32,526 nucleotides of DNA. It comes from Chara braunii. Its lineage: Eukaryota > Streptophyta > Charophyceae > Charales > Characeae. The position numbers were made by a program, and so were the translations under genes. Under the pieces are notes generated by a model that worked only from the letters and a program-made list of their open reading frames with translations, was not told the DNA's origin and searched no databases. Positions 1 through 10,100 of this stretch are shown here, one piece after another. The stretch is from the NCBI GenBank assembly GCA_003427395.1, contig BFEA01000626.1:567455-599980 (forward strand), written 5' to 3'. How positions within the stretch are numbered: the first letter of the stretch is position 1; each line of letters begins with the position of its first letter.

Positions 1-106
1 CAGGCCATTTTTGGCCTATTTTCAAGACAACCTTTGTTTGAGCTTCAACCCCAGGGTCTGGCACGTTTTGGCATTGGCAAGAGCAGCCTCCTGGACGGGC
101 CAGCAC

Positions 107-113
107 TATATAA
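107..113 (+). promoter_or_regulatory. TATA box of LTR-A
   Basis: TATATAA within a GC-rich context, placed about 0.9 kb before the LTR end. This fits the U3 promoter of an LTR. The transcription start would be expected about 25-35 bases downstream; no other core element is clear. Confidence 0.45.
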
Positions 114-300
114 GACTGGCCCGCCCTGCAGGCTGCAGGTAGTTCATAGGGACTTCCCAGGCACTTCACGTGCAGTTCAGGAGGCAGGAGGTAGTCTTCA
201 GGATTCGGCAGCAGCACTCTGGAGGAGCGCTGCTGTTGTAATAGTAGCTTTAGCAGTAGTCGTCAGCGCTGGGCGCTAGTAGTCGCTAGAGTAGTACTGG

Positions 301-440
301 AGAGAGAGAGAGAGAGAGAGATTGGGCGGAGGCCAGGGAGACTTACCTGCAGCGCCATAGCTCCAGCTTCGTCTTCGAGGTACCTGCAGCACAGCTCCTT
401 ATTCACAGGTTAGTACCTGGCACATGAGAGAGAGAGAGAG
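301..440 (+). repeat. Two short (GA)n microsatellites
   Basis: (AG)10 runs at 301-320 and about eight GA units end at 440. Both lie in the probable R/U5 part of LTR-A. They are the first of several GA tracts in the window, all purine-rich on the + strand. Confidence 0.9.
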
Positions 441-1015
441 TTCTTCCTCTTCTCAGTCCACCATCTCCCTCTCACCCTCTCGCTACCTGACTTCACCGCA
501 TCAGCATACTACGAGAGAGCGGGATTGGTGACATTTGGATCCAGACTCAACATTGGGCTTCAGACATTTTGACGAGGGATTATTTGGGACTTGTAACGAA
601 GACTTGGTGTTGACGACATTCCCATCTCTCCCCCTCTTCTTCGTCTGCTTCCCTCCTGTTCATATGTGCATGATCTGGACCTGGCGCATTCTTCCTGTGT
701 TCAGCGCCAGGCCCCTTCACACCTTGTGATGAGGATGATGTATGTTTGGTCTGTGTTGCGACATTGATTGGGCTAGTCATTCGTATTCTAGCATTCTGCT
801 GCGCTGTCTTGCACTACGTGATAGAGGTCAGTCCTGGTCAGGTCACGGCTTATATCCAAGTCTTCCACTGCGCTACAAAGCACCATTTTTGTATGTATAA
901 GGATGTACACTGCTTGTTGAGATTCCACTAGCACTGCATTGTCCATTCAGTCCTTTTTATCACATTGCAGATCCTCGGTTATATATGTACATCGCCCAAC
1001 TGGGCATGTAACAGT

Positions 1016-1027
1016 TGGTATCGGAAC
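1016..1027 (+). promoter_or_regulatory. Degenerate primer binding site of LTR-A
   Basis: TGGTATCGGAAC differs at two positions from the standard plant initiator-Met tRNA primer binding site TGGTATCAGAGC. It sits four bases after a CA-terminated block, the normal position for minus-strand priming in an LTR retrotransposon. Confidence 0.5.
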
Positions 1028-1029
1028 AC

Positions 1030-1800
1030 CTCACATGAATCAGGACAACCTGATCTGACACGTGTGCGGGAACTAATTAGTTGATTAGTCTTGATTGATT
1101 GATTAGAGCACACTAAGTAGCACCCAAAATCACGATTTTGACCGCACTGCCGAAAATCGAAATTTTAAAATTTTTCTTTTCTTGGATTTTGTTTTCCCGC
1201 TATTTCTGTTGTGGAAAATTGCAACAGCGCAACACCTGAAATTTCCGTTTTCGTTTTTCTTCTGAAAATTCGAAATTTCGTCGTTGAAAATTCGGAATAT
1301 TTTTTTCGAAAATTTCGATTTCCTTTTGCAATTTCCCATTACTTGGAAATCCGGAATATTTTATTATTATTATTTCCGAAATTCGTTTTCTTTTTAAAAC
1401 GGTACGGGAAATCCCTCTTGCAGTTACCATTTTCCAAACTGCGTACTCTCATCTAAGTAATTCCAAATATTTTTTATTTTCTTTTCGGAATTCTTTTTAT
1501 TCGCAGTTCTATGATTTTCACTATCTGATAATCATTGGCAGTCTGAAAGTGCGACTTCTTTTTCTCATTTGTGATAACCCGTCCAAACATGGACTGAAAC
1601 ACACAGCTGATATCTGAGTTTTGCTCATAGACTGAATGCCCTACTGAGTTCCCGCCTGCTAAGTCTGTGTGTGTGTGCTTGCTGGACTGCATGTCTGTCT
1701 GAGTGCTGGTTGGCTTGCGTGTGTGTGACTGTGCCTGTCTGAGTGCTGGTTGGTATGAGTGTGTGTGTGGCCTGCCAGGGCACTTGTTCGATCGTTGGGC
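1030..1800. other. AT-rich low-complexity and GT-rich stretch without a gene
   Basis: From 1120 to 1520 the sequence is built from diverged GAAAATT/CGAAATTT words on both strands, giving spurious small frames. From 1665 to 1770 it is GT-rich and holds a direct repeat: CTGTCTGAGTGCTGGTTGG occurs at 1695 and again at 1735, a 40-base period. No gene is supported. It may be internal or flanking sequence of the element whose LTR ends at 1013. Confidence 0.6.
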
Positions 1801-3434
1801 CCTCAGGGCCGGTACTTACCTATGGCCGTGGCTTCGAAGGGTTGCAGCGGGGAAAAAGCACTCAAGTAGCAGGTAGGCCGGTACCGCATCCGGCAGGGGG
1901 GTAAATATGCAGGTACCGGAGGCCGAGCAGAAGAAGACAAAAGTGGAATTTTTAGAGGCCGGTAGTGTAGGCTAGGTCTAGCGGGTACCAGTCCGAGTCT
2001 AGGGCCTGTAGGGGCAATATCAGAGTCTGCAATGATGTTCCCTCCAAATAGAGGAGGAGGTACCGGTTGCTTGGGAAGGCCAGCGGCCTGGAAGTCACCG
2101 CCCAAGAGGCAAAGCAGGCCGCTATATCTTCCGACCGGGCGGAAGACCCGGCCTCTTTTTCGGTGTGCAAGTTTGGCGACACACTGGTGGAGCGCTGGAT
2201 GGAGCGGCGCTAGACTGGAGCTGTTACGGACTCCGCCAGGGCTCGATCCCTGGTCTATCTTTTGCTGTTTCGGCTGCATCCCGTTTTCGGCCTGGCACCC
2301 TTTTTCCAAACCCCTCCTTTGGTACCGTAGGATTTTGGACAACTGGCGCCATGCTGCAATTCGGGCGCCGCTTTCAAATACTGCATTTTTCAGTTCTGCC
2401 CTCGGGGCCTTTGCAGAAATGCCCCTGCTACCGTACGTGTCACCGGTACTTATGCCGGCTCCCCGTACGGTACGGGGACCAGTCCTCGCACCAGTTCTCT
2501 GCTGCTGTACTCGTACTCAAGGTGACTTGCCATTTCGGCATTCGGAATCCAAGACTTCGACTTTGTGCCTTGCCACTGTGTCTGCGTCCGACCCTCAGTC
2601 CGAGTCCGTCGTGTCGAGTGAGTGAGTGTGTGTGTGTGCTCTCACTCTCTCCCTCTCTCTCCCTCTCTCTCATCTCCCTCGGCTCACCCTCNAGTCCGAG
2701 TCCGTCGTGTCGAGTGAGTGAGTGTGTGTGTGTGCTCTCACTCTCTCCCTCTCTCTCCCTCTCTCTCATCTCCCTCGGCTCACCCTCGGCCTCACGCTCG
2801 TTACAGGAGCTGCGCTGCTAGGGAGGAAGAAGAAGGACTCGAGGGAGGAAGAAGGAGGAAGGAAGGAGGAAGGGGGAGGAGCACCAGGGGTACTTAACTG
2901 GCTATGGTGGCAGCCATCTTCATCACCTTGGCGGGCGCTGCAGCAAGGAGTCCCCAGCCGGGGAGAGCCACACCAAGAAGCTTCAAGGCAGGGTTGGCCA
3001 TGGCGGCCAGAGTTTGAGCAGCCATAGCTGCTTTGGGTTGTCCTTTGGACATTTGAGCAAGGCCTAGTAGTCCGCCATAGCCTCGGCCTATGAGAGTGAA
3101 GAGTGGGAGAGGCAGCCATGGCTATGGTGGACCTTGAGTGATACCTGCAGTAGAAGAGGGACTCGGACATGATTCTGGACCAGTCATTCAACATTGTATT
3201 ATTATTTCTTGTATGAATAAGAGAAGGGGGAGATACGGAGGAGGAGATTGTTGGGCGAAGAAAAAGAGCCCTGTCATTGTCTTTGCTGGTGTACATCTTC
3301 TTCTTCGTCTTTCTTACTTCTTCTTCTTCTTCTACTCCTCTCTCTCCTCTCAAGTTCATTCATTTCTTTCTGCAATTGGATGGCATTGTACTTTCCGGTG
3401 GATGTGTATCTCGAAATTGGCCAGGGTCATAACA
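1800..3434 (+). mobile_element. LTR-like block (LTR-B) ending at a canonical primer binding site; left edge uncertain
   Basis: The right edge is well defined: the block ends in ATAACA directly before TGGTATCAGAGC. The left edge is not determined, because no matching second LTR lies in the window; 1800 is where GGTACC-rich sequence starts. The interior has GGTACC/GTACCGG words, CT-rich and GT-rich tracts, an assembly N at 2692, and an AATAAG-like polyadenylation word near 3215. Large open frames on both strands at 1803-2625 overlap each other and look like GC-driven chance frames. Confidence 0.45.
2597..2787. repeat. Perfect 95-base direct repeat split by a single N
   Basis: Bases 2597-2691 and 2693-2787 are identical by eye over 95 positions, including the (GT)n and (CT)n parts, with a lone N at 2692 between them. 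A single N at the exact join suggests two contig ends carrying the same sequence were abutted rather than merged. Confidence 0.85.
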
Positions 3435-3435
3435 T

Positions 3436-3447
3436 TGGTATCAGAGC
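3436..3447 (+). promoter_or_regulatory. Primer binding site (initiator-Met tRNA)
   Basis: TGGTATCAGAGC is the standard plant LTR-retrotransposon primer binding site, complementary to the 3' end of initiator methionine tRNA. It starts one base after the CA end of LTR-B, so an LTR/internal boundary lies at 3434/3435 on the + strand. This is the firmest mobile-element landmark in the window. Confidence 0.85.
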
Positions 3448-3481
3448 GGATTCTACTTGCTGGTGAGAGTTGACTTTGCTG

Positions 3482-3529
3482 CCCTAACCCTAACCTAAGT
3501 GGTTGTGGGCAACACTTAGGGTTAGGGTT
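3482..3529. repeat. Telomere-like inverted repeat
   Basis: CCCTAACCCTAACC followed by TAAGTG is matched about 10 bases later by CACTTAGGGTTAGGG, so the stretch can fold into a hairpin with one bulged base. Only two TTAGGG-type units occur per arm. It lies about 35 bases after the primer binding site, so it is probably an element feature rather than a telomere. Confidence 0.6.
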
Positions 3530-4303
3530 GGATGGTTGAGGGAAGTGGGGCAGCGTGGCTAAGGGAAGCTGCCCCCACCTGGTTAGGTCATGTGGGGTCA
3601 ACATAGAACCTAACCAGGTTGCTTGAGAGTGAGATTGGGGTGGCGAGACATTTCGAGGAGACTTCATGCGGCGATTTGAGAGAGGCGACAGTGAGAGGCA
3701 CTCGGACCTGGAATCTGAGTCAAGGGAGACACTTGGCAACTTAAGGGCTGCCCTCAAGTAGGCGAGCTTGAGGGTCAGCGACCATTCTGCATCAATGGAC
3801 TGCAAGTTGCTACTTTGTTCTTCAGCATCGACGGGGGATCCGGCGTTGCACTTGGGTGTTGGAGTCAGACCCTCCTAGGAGATAGGACACTAGTGTAGGG
3901 GNAGCGTTAGATGGGTCAGGAGGACCATATGAGAAGGGGGGTGAGTTCTCTTCATCTCGAAGCTCAAGNCCACTCAGGTAAGTGTCGTGCACCTACGGGA
4001 TGCCCATGTATGTGTGTATGGTATTGATTGTCCTGCTAGGGTACTCTGGGTTTCTTTTCCTACTCCTTTGTGGTCTTGATTGTGTAACTGAATGCATGTG
4101 ATCTACCTACTCACCTGATGGATGGAAAATGAAGTATCTTGTTATACATGCCGAGTCTTTCTACAATGCTTTGTCTTTTCATCACTGAACGGTTGTAGTC
4201 TGTAGGTTTTGCCAGAAGTTGAAATTTCGTTTTCCAGTGCAGTAGAGACTGAACTAAGTTCAGGTGGGACTCCTCTTGGTTGGGACCTGGTTGAGACCTT
4301 CGT

Positions 4304-4350
4304 GGGACCCTTGGGACCAAGCGGGACCCTTGGGACCCAGCGGGACCGGG
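4304..4350 (+). repeat. 19-base tandem repeat
   Basis: Two adjacent units of GGGACCCTTGGGACC plus AAGC or CAGC (4304-4322 and 4323-4341), then a partial third, in the probable retrotransposon leader. Confidence 0.7.
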
Positions 4351-4623
4351 CCCAAACAAGGAGAGCCTCTGGACCCAAATCGGTTCGGCATTGACCTCTT
4401 GTCTTCTTGGCTGGGATATGAGTTCATTCTTCTTGGATTAGGACACCCACTGCCGAGGGGACCTTGGCTTTGATGTTTCACTTGTATTCTGATTGCACCA
4501 TCCGTGGCTTGACTCGCTCCCTGTACACCACTCAATTCTCCATTGTTGCATTTAGTTACTCGTTGTCTGATTTGTTGTACGGACACGGAGCTGGTCAGAC
4601 TGGACTCGAGAGGACCTCGTATG

Positions 4624-4639
4624 CAGTCTGATCAGACTG
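4624..4639. repeat. Perfect 16-base palindrome
   Basis: CAGTCTGATCAGACTG reads the same on both strands, with further GATCAGAC words close by on the right. It lies about 70 bases upstream of the gag-like frame. It could be a dimer-linkage-type hairpin of the leader RNA, but that is inference. Confidence 0.6.
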
Positions 4640-4705
4640 GGTCGCTGGATCAGACCTCTCTTTGAGTTTGACTGTTTCTTTTGCTGTTCTCTACTTCCAA
4701 ATGAA

Positions 4706-5575
4706 ATGCCGCTCCGGTTTGTTTTTCTGAGTTCATTTCCGATGCCTGTGGAGACTCGCAACTTGAAAGAAGAGAGAGAGAGGAGGAAGAGAGAACAGGA
4801 AGAGAGGGAAAGTGATTGTCTGAAGTGGGAAAGGACTGGGAAAAGGAGTGTTCGTCCAAGCGGGAGGGGGAGTGAACCTCTTGAGAGTCTGATTGATTCT
4901 TTTGCTGACTGGCGACTCTCTGACCGACCTGTCCATACTGCCAGTCCAAAAATGGCCCAGCTAACTTCATTGCAATGGCAGGCCTTGTTAGATGCAGCCA
5001 GTGATGCTGAGAAACCTCATCTGCAAGCACTCTTAGATGGTGCAATAAAACGGGAACAGGAGTCATAGAAGGAGAGGAAGGAGACCTTGCTGAGAAGGCA
5101 AGTAGCCCTCCTAGAGACTGTTCCTTCACTGACTGAAGAGCAGTGCGGGGAACGGCTGCAGTCCATCCTCACAGCCTTTGTTTAGATTAGGAATCTTGAG
5201 GACCCGGGGACTTTCTGCAATATGTATGTCGGATATTTCAAGGACCTCCTTTTTTGAGTTGACCTTACTCCTGCAAAACAGAAGAAAGACAAAACAGAAA
5301 ATGAAATTCAATACACGTTTCCCACCAACATGAGTCCAACAGAAGTGGCAATGTAAAAGAACGACATAACCTACAAGATGCAGGACCTCTCCAATTACCG
5401 AACTTTGATTTTGCATGGCCAGGAGCACAGAGGAGCGTGTGTGTGGTTGGGCAACAAAAGGACGAGCACATTCGAGCTTGACACCCCCACCCTTGACAAA
5501 GGAACCACAACAAGCCACAAAAGCGGAAGGCCAGCGCTCGTCGAAGTCTGCATTTCGGCGGACTTTTATCCATAA
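4706..5575 (+). pseudogene. Gag-like retrotransposon frame with four in-frame stops
   Basis: One frame stays protein-like from 4706 to 5575 but is broken by TAG at 5066, TAG at 5183, TGA at 5255 and TAA at 5354. A likely true start is the ATG at 4952 (MAQLTSLQWQALLD...), since the sequence before it is Lys/Glu/Arg-rich and of uncertain status. After it comes a Leu/Ala/Gln-rich helical segment and a charged coiled-coil-like stretch, typical of the N-terminal part of plant gag proteins. No CCHC zinc knuckle, protease or polymerase follows. The frame runs into the first 22-base dyad at 5544, so the element is truncated there. The gag assignment rests on position after the primer binding site and on composition, not on a recognised domain. 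Confidence 0.55.
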
Positions 5576-5950
5576 CAGGCATACAGAGACTAACCGTATT
5601 ACGCATCAACATAGGAAGTGCGGATACCGGCGGACTAAAACCACCAATCCTTTCGACCCTTCCATCGAGGCGGTTGGGTTCTTAGCCGGGGTGGTGTTTG
5701 TGAGAGGATGGTACAATAAAACACACACTTCATAGAAGGACATATCTTTTGTTGATAGACTGTTATGTTTTTATTGAAGTTTGTCCTGGCCTCGACCAGC
5801 AACCTGATTGACTCACAGGAAGGCCGATCACATGTAGTTGGAAGGATTCGTCGCTCTAGTATGCTGACATCTGTAATTCTCGCATCGATGGACATTGTGG
5901 TCACTCCTTGTGCGTATGGCGTATATTGAAGTCCCTCGAAATCCGGACTA
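5544..5950. repeat. 22-base dyad family, group I (3 copies)
   Basis: Copies at 5544-5565, 5616-5637 and 5929-5950 (the last reversed) match the family layout of a 7-base arm, 8-base spacer and 7-base inverted arm. They are diverged: the arms read AAGTC.. with GGACT. rather than AAGTTCG with CGAACTT. In the 5544 and 5929 copies the fifth base of the left arm and its partner on the right have both changed (T:A to C:G), so pairing is kept. Confidence 0.6.
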
Positions 5951-6207
5951 CGAAGGAAGTCGCACTCTCGCTTTCAAAAGCGTGGGCGCAGGCATAGTGG
6001 CGTTCTTCACCGCTTACCATCCAATTTGTCCCTACGCTCCTTTGTCGGTGAATTTGGTGCGGGCAAAGCCACCCTAAACCCTGGAATTTTTTGGGGACGT
6101 TACATGTTGCTGGCCCTCGACTTCGCCTTCCCCTCTGTTGGCGAAGGTGGCTGCCAGTATCAGGGAGCTTGGTGGCAAGAAAGCAAAGGCAACGACCACA
6201 AAAGGTT

Positions 6208-6600
6208 TTACGTTGCGAGGGTCGTCGACGTTAGGTGTTGGAGACGGTGCACGGAAACATGCTCGTCGCCGAGGATGTCATCGATAACTTTGTCGATGAT
6301 TATACGGCGACTCGGTTTAGCCGGGCTCACAACAACAGAGACCTCGTCGCACCCGTGTTGGAGATCGTTTGCAGACGTCACTGGTTGAACCTCTTCACGT
6401 TCTACGCAAAGGTCACTGACCACTTGCGTCTCCATCTTTATTGTCGTTGCATCGTCGTCGACATCATGGCCACGATGCTCTCCGTACAGTTGCCCAAACT
6501 CATCAGACGACTCTTCAGAGCCGGTATCGTCCTTATCGTCCTCCCCTTCCTCGTCTTCAATATCCATATCCCCTTTGCCACCCTCTTGTCCTTCAAGCAA
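6208..6600 (-). CDS. Acidic hypothetical protein or exon, 130 aa
   Basis: This open frame has protein-like composition. An N-terminal acidic tract of about residues 10-35, rich in Asp, Glu and Ser, is followed by a mixed region and a C-terminal segment (SRRIIIDKVIDDILGDEHV) that could form a helix. The downstream pseudogene frames on the same strand also end in acidic/Ser-rich linkers, so this may be a detached exon of that gene. The overlapping + strand frame (6235-6609) is less protein-like. No domain is recognised. No promoter or splice signal can be assigned with confidence. Confidence 0.35.
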   Translation of the reverse strand: MLEGQEGGKGDMDIEDEEGEDDKDDTGSEESSDEFGQLYGEHRGHDVDDDATTIKMETQVVSDLCVEREEVQPVTSANDLQHGCDEVSVVVSPAKPSRRIIIDKVIDDILGDEHVSVHRLQHLTSTTLAT

Positions 6601-6815
6601 TTGAATTAACTATTTTTCTCCCCCTTCCTTCCCTTGCTCCCCTTCTTCCCATTCCTCTCATTCCTCCCCTTCCTCCCCTTCCTCCCCTTCGTCCCTTCCA
6701 TGCAATTCAGCCCCTTCTCCCAAACCCTTATCGATTCCCGCCGACCGCCCTTCTGTCTCAACGAACGTAGCCCCTCCCACCGACACGACAACCTTCGCCT
6801 GAGGCCTCCCACTCG
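6600..6815. repeat. CT-rich low-complexity stretch
   Basis: Degenerate CCCCTTCCT-type pyrimidine repeats on the + strand. They give a Lys/Arg/Gly-rich apparent frame on the minus strand that is not a credible gene. Confidence 0.6.
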
Positions 6816-6818
6816 AAG

Positions 6819-7188
6819 AAGTTCGGATCCCGACAGACTTTTACTCGTCTTCAGGTCGGCGGGCGCTCCACTTGCATCCTCTCGCTTCAACTCGGGAGGC
6901 CGCCCCTTCCCCTCAGCCGACGCATATCGGTCTCGCACAACACCACTTTCAATCGGCAAACTGTCCCCAAGCAAAGTGCGGATTTCGGTGCACTTCGACG
7001 AGGCATCCTGGCTCAGTACTCCCACCCACGACCCGCTCTGCACGGACAACTCCTGTCGCAACATGTCAAGCGATGTAGTTCGGATCCCGACGAACTTGGA
7101 CTCTGCCTGAGCGCCTACCAAGAGCAACCAAGGCGGCCATCCTCTCCCTCGCTGAGCTGGCGGACGAAGTCGGGAGGTCGGCGGACTT
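6819..7188. repeat. 22-base dyad family, group II (4 copies)
   Basis: Copies at 6819-6840, 6974-6995, 7076-7097 and 7167-7188. The 7076 copy is nearly perfect (one base off in the left arm). The 6974 copy has arms AAGTGC and GCACTT, a double change that keeps pairing; the 7167 copy has AAGTC with GACTT and extends to nine paired bases (GACGAAGTC with GACTTCGTC). The group ends five bases before the 3' end of the minus-strand pseudogene frame. Confidence 0.75.
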
Positions 7189-7192
7189 CGTC

Positions 7193-10100
7193 TCAGGCTC
7201 TGGACCGGGGCCCGTAGGCAGATGCTGATCGACGGCCACCCCCTCCACCCCACCGCTGCCTTTTGTTACCGCTGCCTTTTGTTGTCGTGGTCTCGTCATG
7301 ATGGTTGCCCTCTGCACTAGGTGGGACACCTTTGCCAACCCTCCCATCGTCGCCTCCATCCTCTCCAGTGCCAGGTGCCCCCCCCCCCGAACTTCCCAGT
7401 GTCCCACTCGGAGGGAGCACTTTCCAGTGCACCATTCCCTTCGAAGGGCTAGTGTCCAGGTCGTAAAAGTCCTCCATCAGTTCCAACCAGCGCTTGTCAT
7501 GAAGTTCGTTGAACAAGCAGTCAGCAGTGGAAATGATGGACGTGTCGGAGGGTGAAATAATAAGATTTTCGGCCTTAACTTTATGGATGACCGAAACCCT
7601 CGCGACGAGCAGAAAGTTGGACTTGGACTCCCGCAGGATTGACACCCATCCAGCGTCACGGTCAGCGACGACCATGATCACTCGCCCTTCTGGATAGTCG
7701 GCTAGATGACTCTCGGGTGCCAAATCATGGCATGCCCCCAATCCACTTCATCCGAACGAGTGTGCGCCTAACCACGAAGTGAATGTCATCATCCTTGCAA
7801 GAAGGATGATCGAGCGGAACTTCACAACCGAGACGCAATGCGGGCGGGGGGACGGTCAGAGCTCTCAGTCTCTCCAAAAACTTCATCAGGGTCGTGCCCA
7901 GGCTCTGCTTGGTCAGCGACGACATGAGTGATGTTGGGTTGGTGATGGACCGGTCGATGAGGACCCTAGCTCGTGCCCCGCCTGAGGGGGCTCATACCCC
8001 AGGTCGATGCTCTCGTTGTCGCTCTCCTCCTCCTTCGCGCTGGAGTCGAACTCGACACTGGTGGCTGCCTCGTCGTCCGTGGAGATCAAGGAAGCGTAAC
8101 TGCCGAACTTCAATTCCTCCTCGGACTCGACGAAGTACAAGGACGACAGCCTGTCAAGGAAGGTCTTTGTGTTCATGCGGGAGGTTTTGTGGTAGTTATC
8201 CAGCAACGCCAACATGTGGTCCTTGCGGCGCATATACTCGGCATCACTGTCCTTCGTCAGTCGTGTTTCCTAGAACAAGAACTCGTATATCTTCTTTCTC
8301 TTCCTCTCACTCAAATCGAACCACATGTCTGTCTTATTGCTTCACGCACGATTCCTTTTCGCGTTCTTGAGCACAAACTCTCAGTTGTTGTCACCCAAGT
8401 TGACCTCACTTTTGACGAATTGCAACATGAATTGCAAGAGCTCGGAGTTCCCTTCAAAGGAACAACGTGGCGGCTTGCCTTCAGAAGCCCCCACACGGCT
8501 TGCGTGTGCAGCTTCCTGAGGAAGACGGCACCCTCTCCCTTTTCGCTAAGGAATTCACGAAGACCAGCCAATTGTGTCGGATTGGGCTCCATGTCCTTGT
8601 AGACACTGCCTTGTCGTTGAGGCACGGTTATCGACCAGTTGCAAGGTGTGAATGGAATCTTCGACACCTCCATCGCGGTCACTTTTTGAGGCAACCACAC
8701 CACCGCAGCGACGCCCGCCGGTAGCCTCCCGTCGTGAACGACCACCGTGATTTCTCGCAAATCGTCACCCTTGAATAACATGTACATGCGGTCGTCTTCC
8801 GCATACAAATTGTTTCCAATGAGGAAGGTTTTCTTTTGCTGAGTTCTCTCACCCACTTCCCCGCCGGCAACTTCACGACAGGCAGATGGTGCAGACTAGC
8901 CAAAAACGAGAGGTTCCACTGTTGTGGCACGAAAACAATGACCGTCTAGTGTGATGGGCACAAGGACTGAAGTAGGGAATTCAAAGTCTCGAATGCTTGT
9001 GGTTTCCACAGCTTTAGGTCAAAGGGCTCGCAGTGATCGAGGATGAACGTGTGGCTCTTTGCGCCAGCCACCACCGCCTGCAGCTCCTTGCTCCTCACCT
9101 CTGCCTCCAAAGAATCGTTGTCGAAAGGTGCCAACGGGAAATAGGAACGCAGGGCAGCATTCTGTTTTTTTATCGCATCCTCCCCCTTTTGATCCATGAG
9201 AGTCCACAAGTTGTTGTAAGGCGTCTTATGGAGCGCCACCGTACAAGGAAGTACCTTTCGAAGTCATCGTCTGAAAAGTACACCATGCGTGCCGGCCACT
9301 GCTCAAAGTTGTACTTCTTGGCCACGTCAATGTCGAGCAGAGACCTAACTGCAGCCACGTTGTGCTGCCAACAAACCGCGTAATAGTAGTAATGGCCTGC
9401 CAGATCGTCCTTCCAGTCCACCGGCTTCAAACGTTCGGCCTTATCCCCGGGAATCGGTTTTTACAGCCCCAGTGGCGCCAGCTTCAGGGTAAGGCAACTC
9501 GTACGACTGCTCGCTATTCGAGTACACCAACCGCATCGCTTCTTTGATGCCTTCTACGAGGACAGGATCCAGGGACCGTTGGTTGTATTGTTCCTCCCAC
9601 TCGCCGATGTCGACAACCTGCGCTGGGCCGATGTTGAACTCCCGCTTTGTCCTAACACCCTCTTTATACTCCAGGAAGTACCCGGCGTCGACGTCGATGG
9701 TAGCCCGTGGCTTGGAAGGGCCTGACGCAGGCTGCTTTTGTTTCAAAGCCCAACGTTTCTGACCGGGGTGGCCCTGCTCCCCCCCGCTTTCCTTCCGGTT
9801 CTTTCCTATAGTCTCGGGGGCCGCGGTCTTCGATTTCCTTGAAGAACCGACCAACTCGTGTTGACGATTTTACCTTCTATTTTGCAAAGTGTCCTGCGTG
9901 CCTTCCCCGCCCGCAGTTTCCTCCTCTGTACCCTGACCCTCGCTAGTCCCCAAACCGACCTCTGAACCGACTGCTACATGTTTTGCAGCCGCCGCTAGTT
10001 CTTCTCTAACCGGAGCGGCTTGCTGGACCCTAGGTATAGACAGCACCAATCGGTCTCTTTGCGTCGACTGTGAAGTCGATAATTGTGGAGCCGCATCATC

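Larger units (their letters stand above)
1..1013 (+). mobile_element. 3' part of an LTR (LTR-A), left end outside the window
   Basis: The block has the order of an LTR. A TATA box (TATATAA, 107-113) is followed by about 0.9 kb of non-coding transcribed-type sequence with two short (GA)n tracts. It ends in CA immediately before a tRNA-primer-like site at 1016. A small GC hairpin (GCCC, 3-base loop, GGGC) sits just before the LTR end. LTRs normally begin TG and end CA; the start is not visible, so the length is a minimum. Short frames inside (for example 535-729) have no recognisable protein character. Family assignment (copia or gypsy) is not possible because no pol gene is present. Confidence 0.5.
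3448..4705 (+). other. Untranslated leader between primer binding site and gag-like frame
   Basis: No convincing protein frame lies here. The stretch holds a telomere-like hairpin (3482-3529), two single-N ambiguities (3902 and 3969), a 19-base tandem repeat (4304-4341) and a 16-base perfect palindrome (4624-4639). Its position fits the 5' leader of the LTR-B element. Long structured leaders are usual in plant LTR retrotransposons. Confidence 0.5.

Noticed and set aside
2230-2275. tRNA-like T-arm and pol III B-box (GGGCTCGATCCC followed later by TTTT)
   Set aside because: The loop is six bases rather than seven and no acceptor, D or anticodon arms could be folded around it. A tRNA-derived SINE fragment cannot be excluded but is not supported.
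1803-2625. Overlapping frames of 179 and 197 codons on opposite strands
   Set aside because: They overlap each other in GC-rich LTR-like sequence, have no domain character and are best explained by low stop density.
3482-3529. Genuine telomere or interstitial telomeric array
   Set aside because: Only two units per arm, arranged as an inverted repeat inside a retrotransposon leader.
6606-7253. 215-codon minus-strand frame rich in Lys, Arg and Gly
   Set aside because: It reads the pyrimidine-rich low-complexity tract at 6600-6815 and crosses three dyads and part of a fourth.
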